Assembly (NCBI GenBank): GCA_964017065.1
Contig: OZ024792.1
Span: forward strand, 3,653,754 to 3,717,753
Length of the DNA stretch: 64,000 bases
DNA from: Haliclona indistincta
Lineage: Eukaryota; Porifera; Demospongiae; Haplosclerida; Chalinidae
Direction of reading: 5' to 3'
Part shown: positions 1-12,100 of the stretch, in pieces
Layout: every line of letters begins with the position of its first letter
How positions within the stretch are numbered: position 1 is the first letter of the stretch
Made by a program: the position numbers and the translations under genes
The notes under the pieces: model-generated
What the model saw: only the letters and a program-made list of their open reading frames with translations
The model's database searches: none
What the model was told of the DNA's origin: nothing

Positions 1-811
1 CACAAAACCCCAAGGGTGCACCATTGGGGTCCCACCGCGAATTCACAAAACCCCTATGGTGCACCATTGGGGTCCCACCGCGAATTCACAAAACAGCAAG
101 GGTGCACCATTTGGGTCCCACAGCGAATTCACAAAACCCCAAGGGTGCACCATTGGGGTCCCACCGCGAATTCACGAAACACCAAGGGTGCACCATTGGG
201 GTCCCACCGCGAATACACAAAACCCCAAGAGTGCACCATTGGGGTCCCACCGCGAATTCACAAAACCCCTATGGTGCACCATTGGGGTCCTACCGCGAAT
301 TCACAAAACCCCAAGGGTGCACCATTGGGATCCCACCGCGAATTCACAAAACCCCAAGGGTGCACCATTGGGGTCCCACAGCGAATTAACAAAACCCCAA
401 GGGTGCACAATTGGGGTCCCAATGCGAATTCACAAGACCCCAAGGGTGCACCATTGGGGTCCCACCGCGAATTCACAAAACCCCAAGGGTGCACCATTGG
501 GGTCCCACCGCGAATTCACAAAACCCCAAGGGTGCACCATTGGAGTCCCACCGCTTATTCACAAAACCCCAAGGGTGCACCATTGGGGTCCCACCGCGAA
601 TTCACAAAACCCCAAGGGAGCACCATTGGGGTCCCACCGCGAATTCACAAAACCCCAAGGGTGCACCATTGGGGTCCCACAGCGAATTCACAAAACCCCA
701 AGGGTGCACCATTGGGGTCCCACCGCGAATTCACAAAACCCCAAGAATGCAACATTGGGGTCCCTCCGCGAATTCACAAAACCCCAAGGGTGCACCGTTT
801 GGGTCCCACCT
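1..811 (+). repeat. 43-bp tandem repeat array, 18 full copies
   Basis: The unit begins CACAAAACCCC and recurs exactly every 43 bp from position 1 to 774. A nineteenth copy starts at 775 and diverges after about 811. No copy has an indel. Each unit carries a 22-bp near-palindrome centred on GGTGCACC, flanked by CCCCAA and TTGGGG. Because 43 is not a multiple of 3 and the unit has no plus-strand stop, all three plus frames stay open for hundreds of bases; I regard these as repeat artefacts, not genes. The array enters the window from the left, so its true length is unknown. Confidence 0.95.
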
Positions 812-828
812 CCGGACTGGGGACCACA

Positions 829-1806
829 AAATTGGATCTCACAGTTCGCGCGCCCACTGAAAATAGTCTGTCCACCAACACACAAAGGTGTTATAAGTCC
901 GGCTTGACTCATTATATGTCATTTTGCAGTTCTTACTCTCCCCAATTCTTTCCACTTTCTGAGTCTGTCTTGTGTCGTTTTCTGGCATCAATGGTGAGTG
1001 ACAGATTGTCATACCCCACAATCAGACTATACCTGTCAGCCGTCCGTTACCGTCAAATGGTAGAAGGAGGTCCTGACCCGTCATTAGAATCGTTAACCCA
1101 CCTGCACTACGTACTTCGGGGTTGCTGCAAATCACTCCCCAACTCCGTGCGCCCATCTCGACTACCGTTTATACCAGCGATTCTCCATACCCTCGATAAC
1201 TCCTGGTCGAGACATCCTATTGATTATGACACCATATGTTTGTGGGCAGCATGCTGTGTTGCATTTTTTTTTTGCATTCTTACATGTGAAGTGGAGGATT
1301 TACATGCAGTCCACTAAGCGATCGCTATGGTGTGGTGCTATACTCTGAGGATGTAGCGATCAATAGCCGGGAGAATCCCACAATCGTTCATTTGACATTG
1401 CGAAATAGCAAAACCGATCTTTTTGGTGCAGGGAATACGATACATCTCGGACGCACAGGGCAGTTGCTCTGCCCGGTATCCGCCCTTCTCTCATACCTTG
1501 CACGCCGGCCATCTGTCGCTGGTCCGCTTTTTTTTTTTCTTCTCCAGTCAGGACAACCGCTCAGCAAACAGCGACTCATCTCTGCTGTGCGTGACACACT
1601 CACAGCCGCAGGTTTGGACGTCAGTCGTTTTAATGGCCACAGCTTCCGTATTGGCGCGGCCACCACAGCGGCTCAAGCCGGCCTACCTGACTGAACCATT
1701 CAGCAATTGGGAAGGTGTAGGTCAGCTGCATTCACGAGATACCTACGGCCACCAGTTCAGTCGATTGCAAACTACTCACGGTCCTTGCTACAGGAGTCTT
1801 GATTGA
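829..1806 (+). pseudogene. Broken tyrosine recombinase (Crypton/DIRS-type integrase)
   Basis: The first block (about 829-1317) reads as the N-terminal helical DNA-binding region of a tyrosine recombinase: an STNTQRCYKSGL start, then a TIRLYLSAVRY segment. The second block (about 1284-1803, another frame) has the catalytic C-terminal domain, with GHSFRIG (His codon 1638, Arg codon 1647) and the nucleophile region TRYLRP (Tyr codon 1740). Three breaks are visible: a frameshift near the T-run at 1263-1285, a TGA at 1692-1694 between D and TIQQLG, and loss of the first catalytic Arg, where the usual FLR-type motif reads FLH or ILT depending on frame. No reverse transcriptase lies beside it, so a Crypton-like DNA element is more likely than DIRS, though a truncated DIRS cannot be excluded. 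The frame at its 5' end is continuous with the 43-bp repeats. Confidence 0.8.
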
Positions 1807-2403
1807 CCTGTGTGATTTAAGACCATTAGTCTTCACCCACTATTGTACACGTGTAAATCATTGTTCCTCCTTTGGTCTCATTTCTGTCTTGTTTGTTATG
1901 TTTTGTTTTATTTCTTGATATTTCTATTAATGTGGTATTTGTTATATTGTTATAGTGCGAGTATTGGGTGTGCCGCTTAGCTCAACTTATGAGCAGCATG
2001 GACCAATAAGTACTAGCTATATGGTTTGGGGAGTGTTGGTGCTTTGCACCATTGGGGGGTTCCACAGAACATAACACTCCCCTTCCTATTAGTCCATGGC
2101 TTGTCTAGTACTGCAGTAGATTTAGATCGGACCAACACATCCAGGTCCGCCTCTCTGTAGGTGCCTAGCAACGACCATATAATTATTAGGGGTTGTCTGC
2201 TCCAGTTGACAGATAGTTCAATATCATTACTCGTCCCTGCATGCAGTCGTGCCCAGTAGACAGACAATTTGACGGGCACGACCGCTTGATAATTGTGACC
2301 CCCTGCGGACAGTGGGAAGAGGGGAGTGGCCTCTGCGAGACTACCAATCCGACAACCCCCCATCCGGTAACGGATAAAGGGGGGTAATGAGTCACCATAG
2401 TGG
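1807..2403. other. Flank downstream of the recombinase, with hairpin and repeat-like motif
   Basis: No gene is seen here. At 2028-2082 two 10-bp arms (GGGGAGTGTT / AACACTCCCC) enclose a smaller hairpin (GGTGC at 2038-2042, GCACC at 2046-2050). The right side of that small hairpin continues as GCACCATTGGGG, which matches the core of the 43-bp repeat upstream. This may be a terminal or recombination site of the same element. The rest is unremarkable up to the start of the AT-rich satellite. Confidence 0.5.
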
Positions 2404-2564
2404 CCTATTGGGTATTAAAAAGATATATAATAATGATAAAATAATGGTAGAAAAAATAAATAATAAACATTGTTCCCATGACGCCTATAAACAATGAGAA
2501 CAAATTTTTTATTTAATTCTTTTTACCATTTTTTTATTATCATTATATATTTTTTCAATAATAC

Positions 2565-4450
2565 ACAAGGAACCACATGCATAAAAAATATATAATACTA
2601 AAATAATTGGTAAAAAAAATTAAAGAAAAAACATTGTTCCCATGACGCCTATAAACAATGGGAACAATGTTTTTTATTTAATTTTTTTTACCATTATTTT
2701 TTATTAATTATATATTTTTTTCAATAATACACAAGGAACCACATACATAAAAAATATAAAATAATAAAATGATGGTAAAATAATTAAATAAAAATCATTG
2801 TGCCCATTAGCAAAGTGTGCGTTTCCGGGTATCCTGAAGCCACAAAAATGCAAAATTTTCGTCGCGGCGCATTACGCCTTACGGTTCAGCTCTCCGGGAT
2901 ACAAACCTATGTCAATCTTCGGTCACACTAATGTTTTAGTTGAATAGGCGCGAGAAACAATTTTCTTTTTTTTAGGAAAATTCCCTTTCTGCACTTTGTC
3001 TTAATTAGAGACTTCTGACCCACATTATTATATATTTTATGGATTTGGGTCCTTGTGTATTATTGAAATAAATATAATAATAATAAAATAATGGTAAAAA
3101 ATTAAATAAAAAACATTGTTCCCATTGTTTATAGGCGTCATGGGAATAATGTTTTCTATTTAATTTTTTTAACCATTATTTTAGTATTATATATATTTTT
3201 ATGCATGTGGTTCCTTGTGTATTATTGAAAAAATATATAAAAGTGATAAAATAATGGTAGAAAAAATAAATAAAAAACATTGTTCCCATGACGCCTATAA
3301 ACAATGGGAACAACTTTTTTATTTAATTTTTTTTACCATTATTTTAATATTATTATATATTTTTTCAATAATACTCAAGGAACCACATGCATAAAAAATA
3401 TATAATACTAAAATGACGGTTAAAAGAATTAAATAAAAAACATTGTTCCCATGACCCCTATAAACAATGGGAACAATGTTTTTTATTTAATTTTTTTTAC
3501 CATTTTTTTATTATCATTATATATTTTTTCAATAATACACAAGGAACCACATGCATAAAAAATATATAATACTAAAATAATTGGTAAAAAAAATTAAAGA
3601 AAAAACATTGTTCCCATGACGCCTATAAACAATGGGAACAATGTTTTTTATTTAATTTTTTTTACCATTATTTTTTATTAATTATATATTTTTTTCAATA
3701 ATACACAAGGAACCACATACATAAAAAATATAAAATAATAAAATGATGGTAAAATAATTAAATAAAAATCATTGTGCCCATTAGCAAAGTGTGCGTTTCC
3801 GGGTATCCTGAAGCCACAAAAATGCAAAATTTTCGTCGCGGCGCATTACGCCTTACGGTTCAGCTCTCCGGGATACAAACCTATGTCAATCTTCGGTCAC
3901 ACTAATGTTTTAGTTGAATAGGCGCGAGAAACAATTTTCTTTTTTTTAGGAAAATTCCCTTTCTGCACTTTGTCTTAATTAGAGACTTCTGACCCACATT
4001 ATTATATATTTTATGGATTTGGGTCCTTGTGTATTATTGAAATAAATATAATAATAATAAAATAATGGTAAAAAATTAAATAAAAAACATTGTTCCCATT
4101 GTTTATAGGGGTCATGGGAATAATGTTTTCTATTTAATTTTTTTAACCATTATTTTAGTATTATATATTTTTATGCATGTGGTTCCTTGTGTATTATTGA
4201 AAAAATATATAATAATGATAAAATTAATAATGGTAGAAAAAATAAATAAAAAACATTGTTCCCATGACGCCTATACAAAATGGGAACAAATTTTTTATTT
4301 AATTTTTTTTACCATTATTTTAATATTATTATATATTTTTTCAATAATACTCAAGGAACCACATGCATAAAAAATATATAATACTAAAATAACGGTTAAA
4401 AAAATTAAATAAAAAACATTGTTCCCATGACCCCTATGAACAATGGGAAC
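2565..4450 (+). repeat. 974-bp direct segmental duplication inside the satellite
   Basis: The block around 2565-3480 recurs about 974 bp downstream (about 3539-4454); for example ATTGTGCCCATTAGC is at 2797 and at 3771. Both copies carry the same non-satellite insert of about 260 bp (2803-3060 and 3777-4034), containing GTGCGTTTCCGGG and CGTCGCGGCGCATTACG, and the same switched loop orientation just after it. The copies differ by few substitutions, so the duplication looks recent. Confidence 0.9.
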
Positions 4451-6551
4451 AATGTTTTTTATTTATTTTTTTTACCACTATTCTATTAATCATATATTTT
4501 TTTCTCTAATACACAAGGAACCACATGCATAAAAAATATATAATAATAAAATAATGGTAAAAAAATAGATAAAAAACATTATTCCCATGACGCCTATAAA
4601 CAATGGGAACAATGTTTTTTAATCATTTTTTTTTTACCATTATTCTATTAATTATATATTTTTTTCTCTAATACACTTAAAACCACATACATAAAAAATA
4701 TATAATAATAAAATAATGATCAAATCATGGTAAAAAAAATAAATAAAAAACATTGTTCCCTCGACGCCTATAAAAAGTGGGAACAATGTTTTTTAATTTT
4801 TTTTACCCATTATTCTATTAATTATATATTTTTTTCTCTAATACACAAAAAACCACATACATAAAAAATATATCATAATAAAATAATGATCAAATAATGG
4901 TAAAAAAAATAAATAAAAAACATTGTTCCCATGACTCCTATAAAATAATGGGAACAATGTGTTTTATTTATTTTTTTACCATTATTCTATTAATTATATG
5001 GTTTTTTCTATAATACACAAGGAACTACATACATAAAAAATATATAATAATAAAATAATGGTCAAATAATGGTAAAAAAATAAATAAATAACATTGTTCC
5101 CATGTCGCCTATAAACAATGGGAACAATGTTTTTTATATATTTTTTTTACCATTATTCTATTAATTATATATTTTTTTCTATAATACGCAAGGAAACACA
5201 TACATAAAAAATATATAATAATAAAAATGGTAAAATAATGGTAAAAAAATAAATAAAAAACATTGTTTCAATGACGCCAATAAACAATGGGAACAATATT
5301 TTTTATTTATGTTTTTTACCATTATTCTATTAATTATATATATTTTTCTCTAATACACAAGGAACCACATACATAAAAAATATATCATAATAAAATAATG
5401 ATCAAATAATGGTTAAAAAAAAAAATACATTGTTCCCATGAAGCCTATAAACAATGGGAACAATGTCTTTTATTTATTTTTTTTTACCATTATTCTATTA
5501 ATTATATATTTTTTCTCTAATACACAAAAAACCACATACATAAAAAATATATAATAATAAAATAATGTTCAAATAATGGTAAAAAAAATAAATAAAAAAT
5601 ATTGTTCCCATGACGCCTATAAACAATGGGAACAATGTTTTTTATTTATTTTTTTTACCATTATTCTATTAATTATATATTTTTTTCTATAATGCACAAG
5701 GAACCACATACATAAAAAATATATAATAATAAAATAATGGTAAAATAATGGTAAAAAAAATAAATAAAAAACAATGTTCCCATTGTTTATAGGCGTCATG
5801 GGAACAATGTTTTTTATTTATTTTTTTTACCATTATTTTACCATTATTTTATTATTATATATTTTTTATGTATGTGGTTTTTTGTGTATTAGAAAAAAAT
5901 ACATAAGACGCCATTGTTTATAGGCGTCATGGGAACGCCATAAGACGCCATTGTTTATAGGCGTCATGGGAACAATATTTTTTGTTTATTTTTTTTAACA
6001 TTATTTGATCATTATTTTATTATGATCTATTTTTTATGTATGTGGTTCCTTGTGTATTAGAGAAAAATATATATAATTAATAGAATAATGGTAAAAAAAC
6101 ATAAATAATAAATATTGTTCCCATTGTTTATAGGCGTCATTGGAACAATGTTTTTTATTTATTTTTTTTACCATTAGTTTACCATTATATTATTATTATA
6201 TATTTTTTATGTATGTAGTTCCTTGTGTATTATAGAAAAAAATATATAATTCGTTGAATAATGGTAAAAAAAATTAATAAAAAACATTGTTCCCATTGTT
6301 TATAGGCGTCATGGGAACAATGTTTTTTATTTATTTTTTTTACCATTATTTGATCATTATTTTATTATTATATATTTTATATGTATGTGTTTTTTGTGCA
6401 TTAGAGAAAATAATATATGATTAATAGAATAATGGTAAAAAAAAAATAAACATTGTTCCCATTGTTTATAGGCGTCATGGGAACAATGTTTTTTATTTAT
6501 TTTTTTTACCATTATTTTACCATTATTTTATTATTATATATTTTTTATGTA

Positions 6552-7048
6552 CCGTTTTTCCTTGAATAGAAGCCGCCTTCGAATAGACGCCGGTCCTATT
6601 TATAAGCCGGGGGTGTAACGGTAACATACAGTATTAGAGGCCGGGTCTTGAATTAACGCCGGGTCATAAACATTGTGGTACCGCCCACAGTTAATTATCA
6701 CTCCTAGTCCACGTGTGTGCGTTCGTCTTGCCATGCCGAAGAGAAAAACAATGACACAACCTTGGACAGATCGACAGATAGCTCTTCTCCAATACTAGGC
6801 GTCCAAGATACTTTGTAGATATGGCGCCCTTTTACTACGCTTTTCTTTCATATACGATACGAAGAGCTACTCGCGATCGTCGACTAGCTGCCATTGTATT
6901 TGTTCGAAAAATTGTAAATCTACAAAGGCTTCGACAAACAGTAAGAAATAAACGCCGGCCTCGATTAGAGGCCGGTCCTGTTTAGACGCCGGGGTAAAAA
7001 CTTGCCGGAAGGAAATAGACGCCCGGGCTTCTATTCGAGGAAATACGG
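6552..7048. mobile_element. Non-autonomous pogo-like element, copy 1
   Basis: The 497-bp element has inverted ends (CCGTTTTTCCTTGAATAG, and CTATTCGAGGAAATACGG at the right) flanked by TA, inserted in the satellite spacer TTTATG-TA-TGTG. It is an internally deleted relative of the copy at 8749-13812: the region matching that copy's SKRK start codon is at 6734, but the HTH coding part is missing. TA target duplication and the HTH relic in the longer copy place it in the Tc1/mariner-pogo group. Confidence 0.8.
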
Positions 7049-7396
7049 TATGTGCTTCCTTGTGTATTATAGAAAAAAATATATAATTAATAGAATAATG
7101 GTAAAAAAAATAAATAAAAAACATTGTTCCCATGATTTACAGGCGTCATGGGAACAATGTTTTTTATTTATTTTTTTACCATTATTTGACCATTATTTTA
7201 TTATTATATATTAATTTTTTATGTATGTGGTTCCTTGTGAATTAGAAAAAATATATATAATTAATAGAATAGTGGTAAAAAAAATAAATAAAAAACATTG
7301 TTCCCATTGTTTATAGGCGTCAGGGGAACAATGTTTTTTATTTATTTTTTTTACCATTATTTTACCATTATTTTATTATTATATATTTTTTATGTA

Positions 7397-7897
7397 CCGT
7401 ATTTCCTCGAGTAGAAGCCGCCTCCGAATAGACGCCGGTCCTATTTATAAGCCGGGGGTGTAACGGTAACATACAGTATTAGAGGCCGGGTCTTGAATTA
7501 ACGCCGGGTCATAAACATTGTGGTACCGCCCACAGTCAATTATCACTCCTAGTCCACGTGTGTGCGTTCGTCTAGCCATGTCGAAGAGAAAAAGCAATGA
7601 CACAACCTTGGACAGATCGACAGATAGCTCTTCCTTTCCCATACTAGGCGTCCAAGATACTTTGTAGATATGGCGCCCTTTTACTACGCTTTTCTTTCAT
7701 ATACGATACGAAGAGATACTCGCAATCGTCGACTAGCTGCCATTGTATTATTTCGAAAAATTGGAAATCTACAAAGGCTTCGACAAACAGTAAGAAATAA
7801 ACACCGGCCTCGATTAGAGGCCGGTCCTATTTAGACGCAGGGGTAAAAACTTGCTGGAAGGAAATAGACGCCCGGGCTTCTATTCGAGGAAATACGG
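7397..7897. mobile_element. Non-autonomous pogo-like element, copy 2
   Basis: The ends are CCGTATTTCCTCGAGTAG and CTATTCGAGGAAATACGG, flanked by TA. The interior is nearly identical to copy 1, including the same internal deletion, so both descend from one deleted master or a local duplication. It lies in the same satellite context. Confidence 0.82.
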
Positions 7898-8886
7898 TAA
7901 GTGGTTCCTTGTGTATTATAGAAAAATATATATCATTAATAGAATAATGGTAAAAAAAAATAAATAAAAAACATTGTTCCCATTGTTTATAGGCGTCATG
8001 GGAACAATGTTTTTTATTTATTTTTTTTAGCATTATTTGACCATTATTTTATTATTACATATTTTTTATTTATGTGGTTCCTTGTGTATTAGAGAAAAAA
8101 TATATAATTAATAGAATAATGGTAAAAAAATTAAATAGAAAACATTGTTCCCATTTTTTATAGGCGTCATGCGAACAACGTTAATTTTTTTTTACCATTA
8201 TTTTATTATTATATATATTTTTTATGTATGTGGTTCCTTGTATATTATTGAAATAAAATATAATAATAATAAAATAATGGTTAAAAAAAATTACATAAAA
8301 AACATTGTTCCCATGACGCTTATAAACAGTGGGAACAATGTTTATTATTTAATTTTTTTTACCGTTGTTTTATTATGATATATTTTTTTCAATAATACAC
8401 AAGGAACCACATACATAAAAAATATATAATAAAATAATGGTAAAAAAAATGAAATAAAAAACATTGTTCCTATTGGTTATAGGCGTATAGGGAACAATGT
8501 TTTTTATTTAATTTTTTACCATTGTTTTATTATTATTATTTTTTTTTCTCAATAATACACAAGGAACCTCATACATAAAAAATATATGATAATAAAATAA
8601 TTGTAAAATAAATTAAATAAAAAACATTGTTCCCATGACGCCTATAAACAATGGGAACAATGTTTTTCATTTAATTTTTTTGCCATTATTTTATTATTAT
8701 ATATTTTTATGTATGTGGTTCCTTGTGTATTATTGAAAAAAATATATACCGTATTTCCTCGAATAGAAGCCCGGGCGTCTATTTCCTTCCAGCAAGTTTT
8801 TACCCCGGCGTCTAAACAGGAGCGGCCTCTAATCGAGGCCGGCGTTTATTACTTAATGTTTGTCGAAGCCTTTGTACATTCCAATT

Positions 8887-9112
8887 TGTAGTAAACGCAG
8901 ACTACTGGGCACCCAACTCAACAACTCTTAACAATCACTTGTATTTGTACTACAGTTCCTATTGTATCATGTCAGTCACTATAAAAGCCCTGGTGGCCCA
9001 TCTCTCATGCTATTCTATGTTCAGTCTGCCTGTCAATAATCATTTGCTGCACAGAGGTTGATTCTCTGTTACAATCACTCTGTCATCTGCTGCGTTAGCT
9101 GGCGTTACTACA
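8887..9112 (+). repeat. 5' LTR of gypsy element
   Basis: The LTR is 226 bp with TGTAGT...ACTACA ends. It contains the likely promoter (TATAAAAG at 8980-8987). The primer-binding site should lie in 9113-9132 (GCGTATTCTGGCGACGAGG); I could not match it to a specific tRNA by eye. Confidence 0.95.
8980..8987 (+). promoter_or_regulatory. Candidate TATA box in the 5' LTR
   Basis: TATAAAAG lies about 130 bp before the LTR end. The matching position in the 3' LTR reads TATATAAG (13208-13215), so both versions keep a good TATA consensus. Confidence 0.5.
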
Positions 9113-9132
9113 CGCGTATTCTGGCGACGAGG

Positions 9133-12100
9133 ATGGCGACGTATGGTTCCATTGGAGAGTTTGACTCTGAGAAAGAAGAATGGATTCCATACATCGAGCG
9201 GTTGGACGAGTACTTCATCGCTAACGGTGTTGAAGACGAGACCAAGAAGAGGGCAATTCTTCTTAGCAGTTGTGGACACAGTACTTACCAAATTGCTCGC
9301 CGACTGTTCGCTCCAACCAAGCTCAATACCCAAACCTACGGAAAGGTTGTGGAAAGTCTAAGCGCACACTTCTCTCCAAAGCCGAAAGACATGGTGCAAC
9401 GTTGCAAATTCAACGCTCGAGTGCGGCAACCTGGAGAAAGTATCTCGACCTTCTGTGCAGAGCTTCGCAGCCTTGCCGAGCATTGCAATTTCGAAGACGC
9501 CGCTCTAGAAAATATGCTAAGAGACAGACTGGTGTGCGGTATTTCAGACAGAGCAATGCAGCAGAGACTGCTGAGTGAGCCTAACCTGACTTTCAAGAAG
9601 GCTTACGACCTTGCTGTGTTAATGGAATCAGTGAGGAAGGACACCAGTCAGCTACAATCAAAGCCTCAAGGTGCTGACATACATTTTGTTCGTGGTGGTG
9701 ATGCTGGTAAACAAAAAGCTACGCCACGTGGCCATGGTCCACCGCCAAATCCATGCTACCGCTGTGGCGGACGACACAAGTCTTCTGTTTGCAAATTTAA
9801 AGAAGAGAACTGCCACTTCTGTGGTAAAAGAGGACACATTTCTCGTGTTTGTCGCAGTCGTCAGCGTCAGCAGCATCCCAAGTCTCGTCCGTCTGGAGCC
9901 AAGCCTGAACACGATGCGAAACATGTCGACGTCAAGGACACGGACACTTCCACGGTGCCGTCTGGTTCTACAGAGCAGCCTACTGATTCATCCGTTGTTG
10001 AAGATCCAGTCTACTGGACATTTCAGCTGTCGAAACAGGGAACTGATCCACTATTGGTGACTCTCAGCGCTGACCAAGCAGACCTACAAATGGAGATCGA
10101 CACTGGTGCTTCCGTCTCTGTTATCAGCGAGGAAACCTACCTGTCTGTTTGGCCTGAGGACCAACGCCCTGTTCTGCAGAAGTCTACTGCTCAGCTGCGT
10201 ACCTACTCTGGAGAACTAATCCATGTCTGTGGTTCAATTACTGTTTGTGTTTCCTACAGACAACAACAGAAGACACTACCCCTACTCGTGGTCAGAGGAG
10301 CTGGTCGACCCTTGTTTGGACGAGATTGGATGAAGGAGATAAAGTTAGACTGGAAACTGCTACAGTCACTGCACTCTGTCAACAAGGTGGACGATCAGCT
10401 GCAATCACTCCTGGAGAACCATGCTGAAGTGTTCAGAGATGAGTTGGGGTCATTGAAAGATGTTAAAGTAACATTGCAGATCTCTCCTGATGCACAACCA
10501 TGTTATCACAGACCACGTCCTATACCCTATGCTCTACGCTCAAGAGTGGAGGATGAGCTGACTAGACTGGAGGAGGATGGAGTGATCGAACCTGTTGCTC
10601 ACTCGGACTGGGCTGCACCTATCGTGCCTGTCGTAAAGAGAGATGGGGCGATTCGAATCTGTGGAGACTTCAAAGTCACTGTCAACAAAGCCGCAAAGAG
10701 AGATATGTACCCTCTTCCCAAAGTTGAAGACCTCCTGTCTACTCTCGCTGGAGGAAAGTCATTCTCAAAACTAGATCTGAGTCACGCCTATCAACAGCTC
10801 CACCTCTCTGAAGAATCCAAGCCGCTAGTGACTATCAACACTACCAAGGGGCTCTATCAATACACTCGATTGCCATTTGGCGTCTCTGCAGCACCTTCCA
10901 TTTTCCAGCGCACAATGGAGAATTTGCTGAAGGGAATCCCCAATGTTGTAACCTATCTAGACGATATCCTAGTGACGGGGAAGACTGATGCTGAGCACCT
11001 CAAGAATCTACAGCAAGTGCTACAGAGATTGCAAGAGTCAGGGAAGAGATTGAAGAGATCTAAATGCAGCTTCATGCTACCCAAAGTGACCTATCTGGGC
11101 TACGTCATCTCATCAGAGGGTATTCACCCAGCACCTGAGAAAGTGAGGGCGATCAGAAACGCTCCGAGACCGACTAATCTATCTCAACTGAAATCATTCT
11201 TGGGTCTTCTCAATTTCTACAGTCGTTTTCTGCCCAATCAGTCCACCCTATTGGCTCCGCTGCATCGTCTTCTCAGAAACAACACAAGCTGGGAATGGGG
11301 TCCTGAACAGCAGAGAGCATTTGACGCAGCAAGATTCTCTCTCTCTTCATCTTCTTTCCTAATCCATTTCAACCCCAATTTACCTCTCGTTGTTTCTGCA
11401 GATGCATCTTCTTATGGAGTGGGAGCAGTACTCACCCATCAGCTAAAGGACGGTACCGAGCAGCCGGTTGCCTTCTCATCTCGAACATTATCCCCAGCAG
11501 AAAAAAACTATGCACAAATAGATAAGGAGGGACTGGCCATTATTTTTGCTGTCACGAAGTTCCGACAGTACCTCTTGGGACGTTCATTCGAACTGAAGAC
11601 TGATCACAAGCCACTGACTGAACTGTTTGCACCTGATCGAGCAATATCTCAGATGTCGTCAGCTCGTATCCAGCGATGGAATCTGATCCTCAGCAGTTTT
11701 GATTACACCATTCAGTACAAGAAGGGTTGTGAGAATGTAGAAGCTGATACTCTAAGTCGTTTGCCTTTGCCTGAAACTCCTATTGATGTTCCCCTTCCAG
11801 GTGAAACAGTGCTGCTACTTCAGAGTCTCCAGCAATCACCTATCACTGCTACCCAGATCAAGCTCTGGACCGACAAAGACCCTCTCCTGCTTCAAGTTAG
11901 AAACTTTGTGTCGAACGGTTGGCCGTATTCGGTGTCAGAAGAGATCCAACCGTATTTTCGTCGTCGATCAGAGCTGACTCTACTTGACGGTTGTCTCATG
12001 TGGGGCAGTCGTGTCATCATTCCTGCAGCTGGACGCTCAGCAACGCTTGATGAGCTACACATCGCTCACCCTGGAATTTCCCGGATGAAAGGATTGGCAC

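Larger units (their letters stand above)
2404..8748. repeat. AT-rich satellite of hairpin-forming units (about 165-175 bp)
   Basis: About 28 hairpin cores occur between 2467 and 8665. Each core has ACATTGTTCCCAT and ATGGGAACAATGT facing each other around a 14-nt asymmetric loop (GACGCCTATAAACA). The arms extend through AT-rich sequence (ACCATTATT and TTATATATTT) for roughly 55 bp more. A spacer reading TGTGGTTCCTTGTGTATTA separates units. The loop occurs in both orientations: mostly GACGCC-first up to about 5640, mostly the inverse from 5771 to 8178, then mixed. Pogo-like elements interrupt the array at 6552-7048, 7397-7897 and 8749. No plausible coding capacity exists. Similar units resume at 13815-14400. 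Confidence 0.9.

Noticed and set aside
16..828. Long open frames of repetitive GAPLGSHREFTK / CTIGVPPRIHKTP type
   Set aside because: They arise in all three plus frames because the 43-bp unit lacks stops and is not a multiple of three; there is no codon-level constraint to choose one frame.
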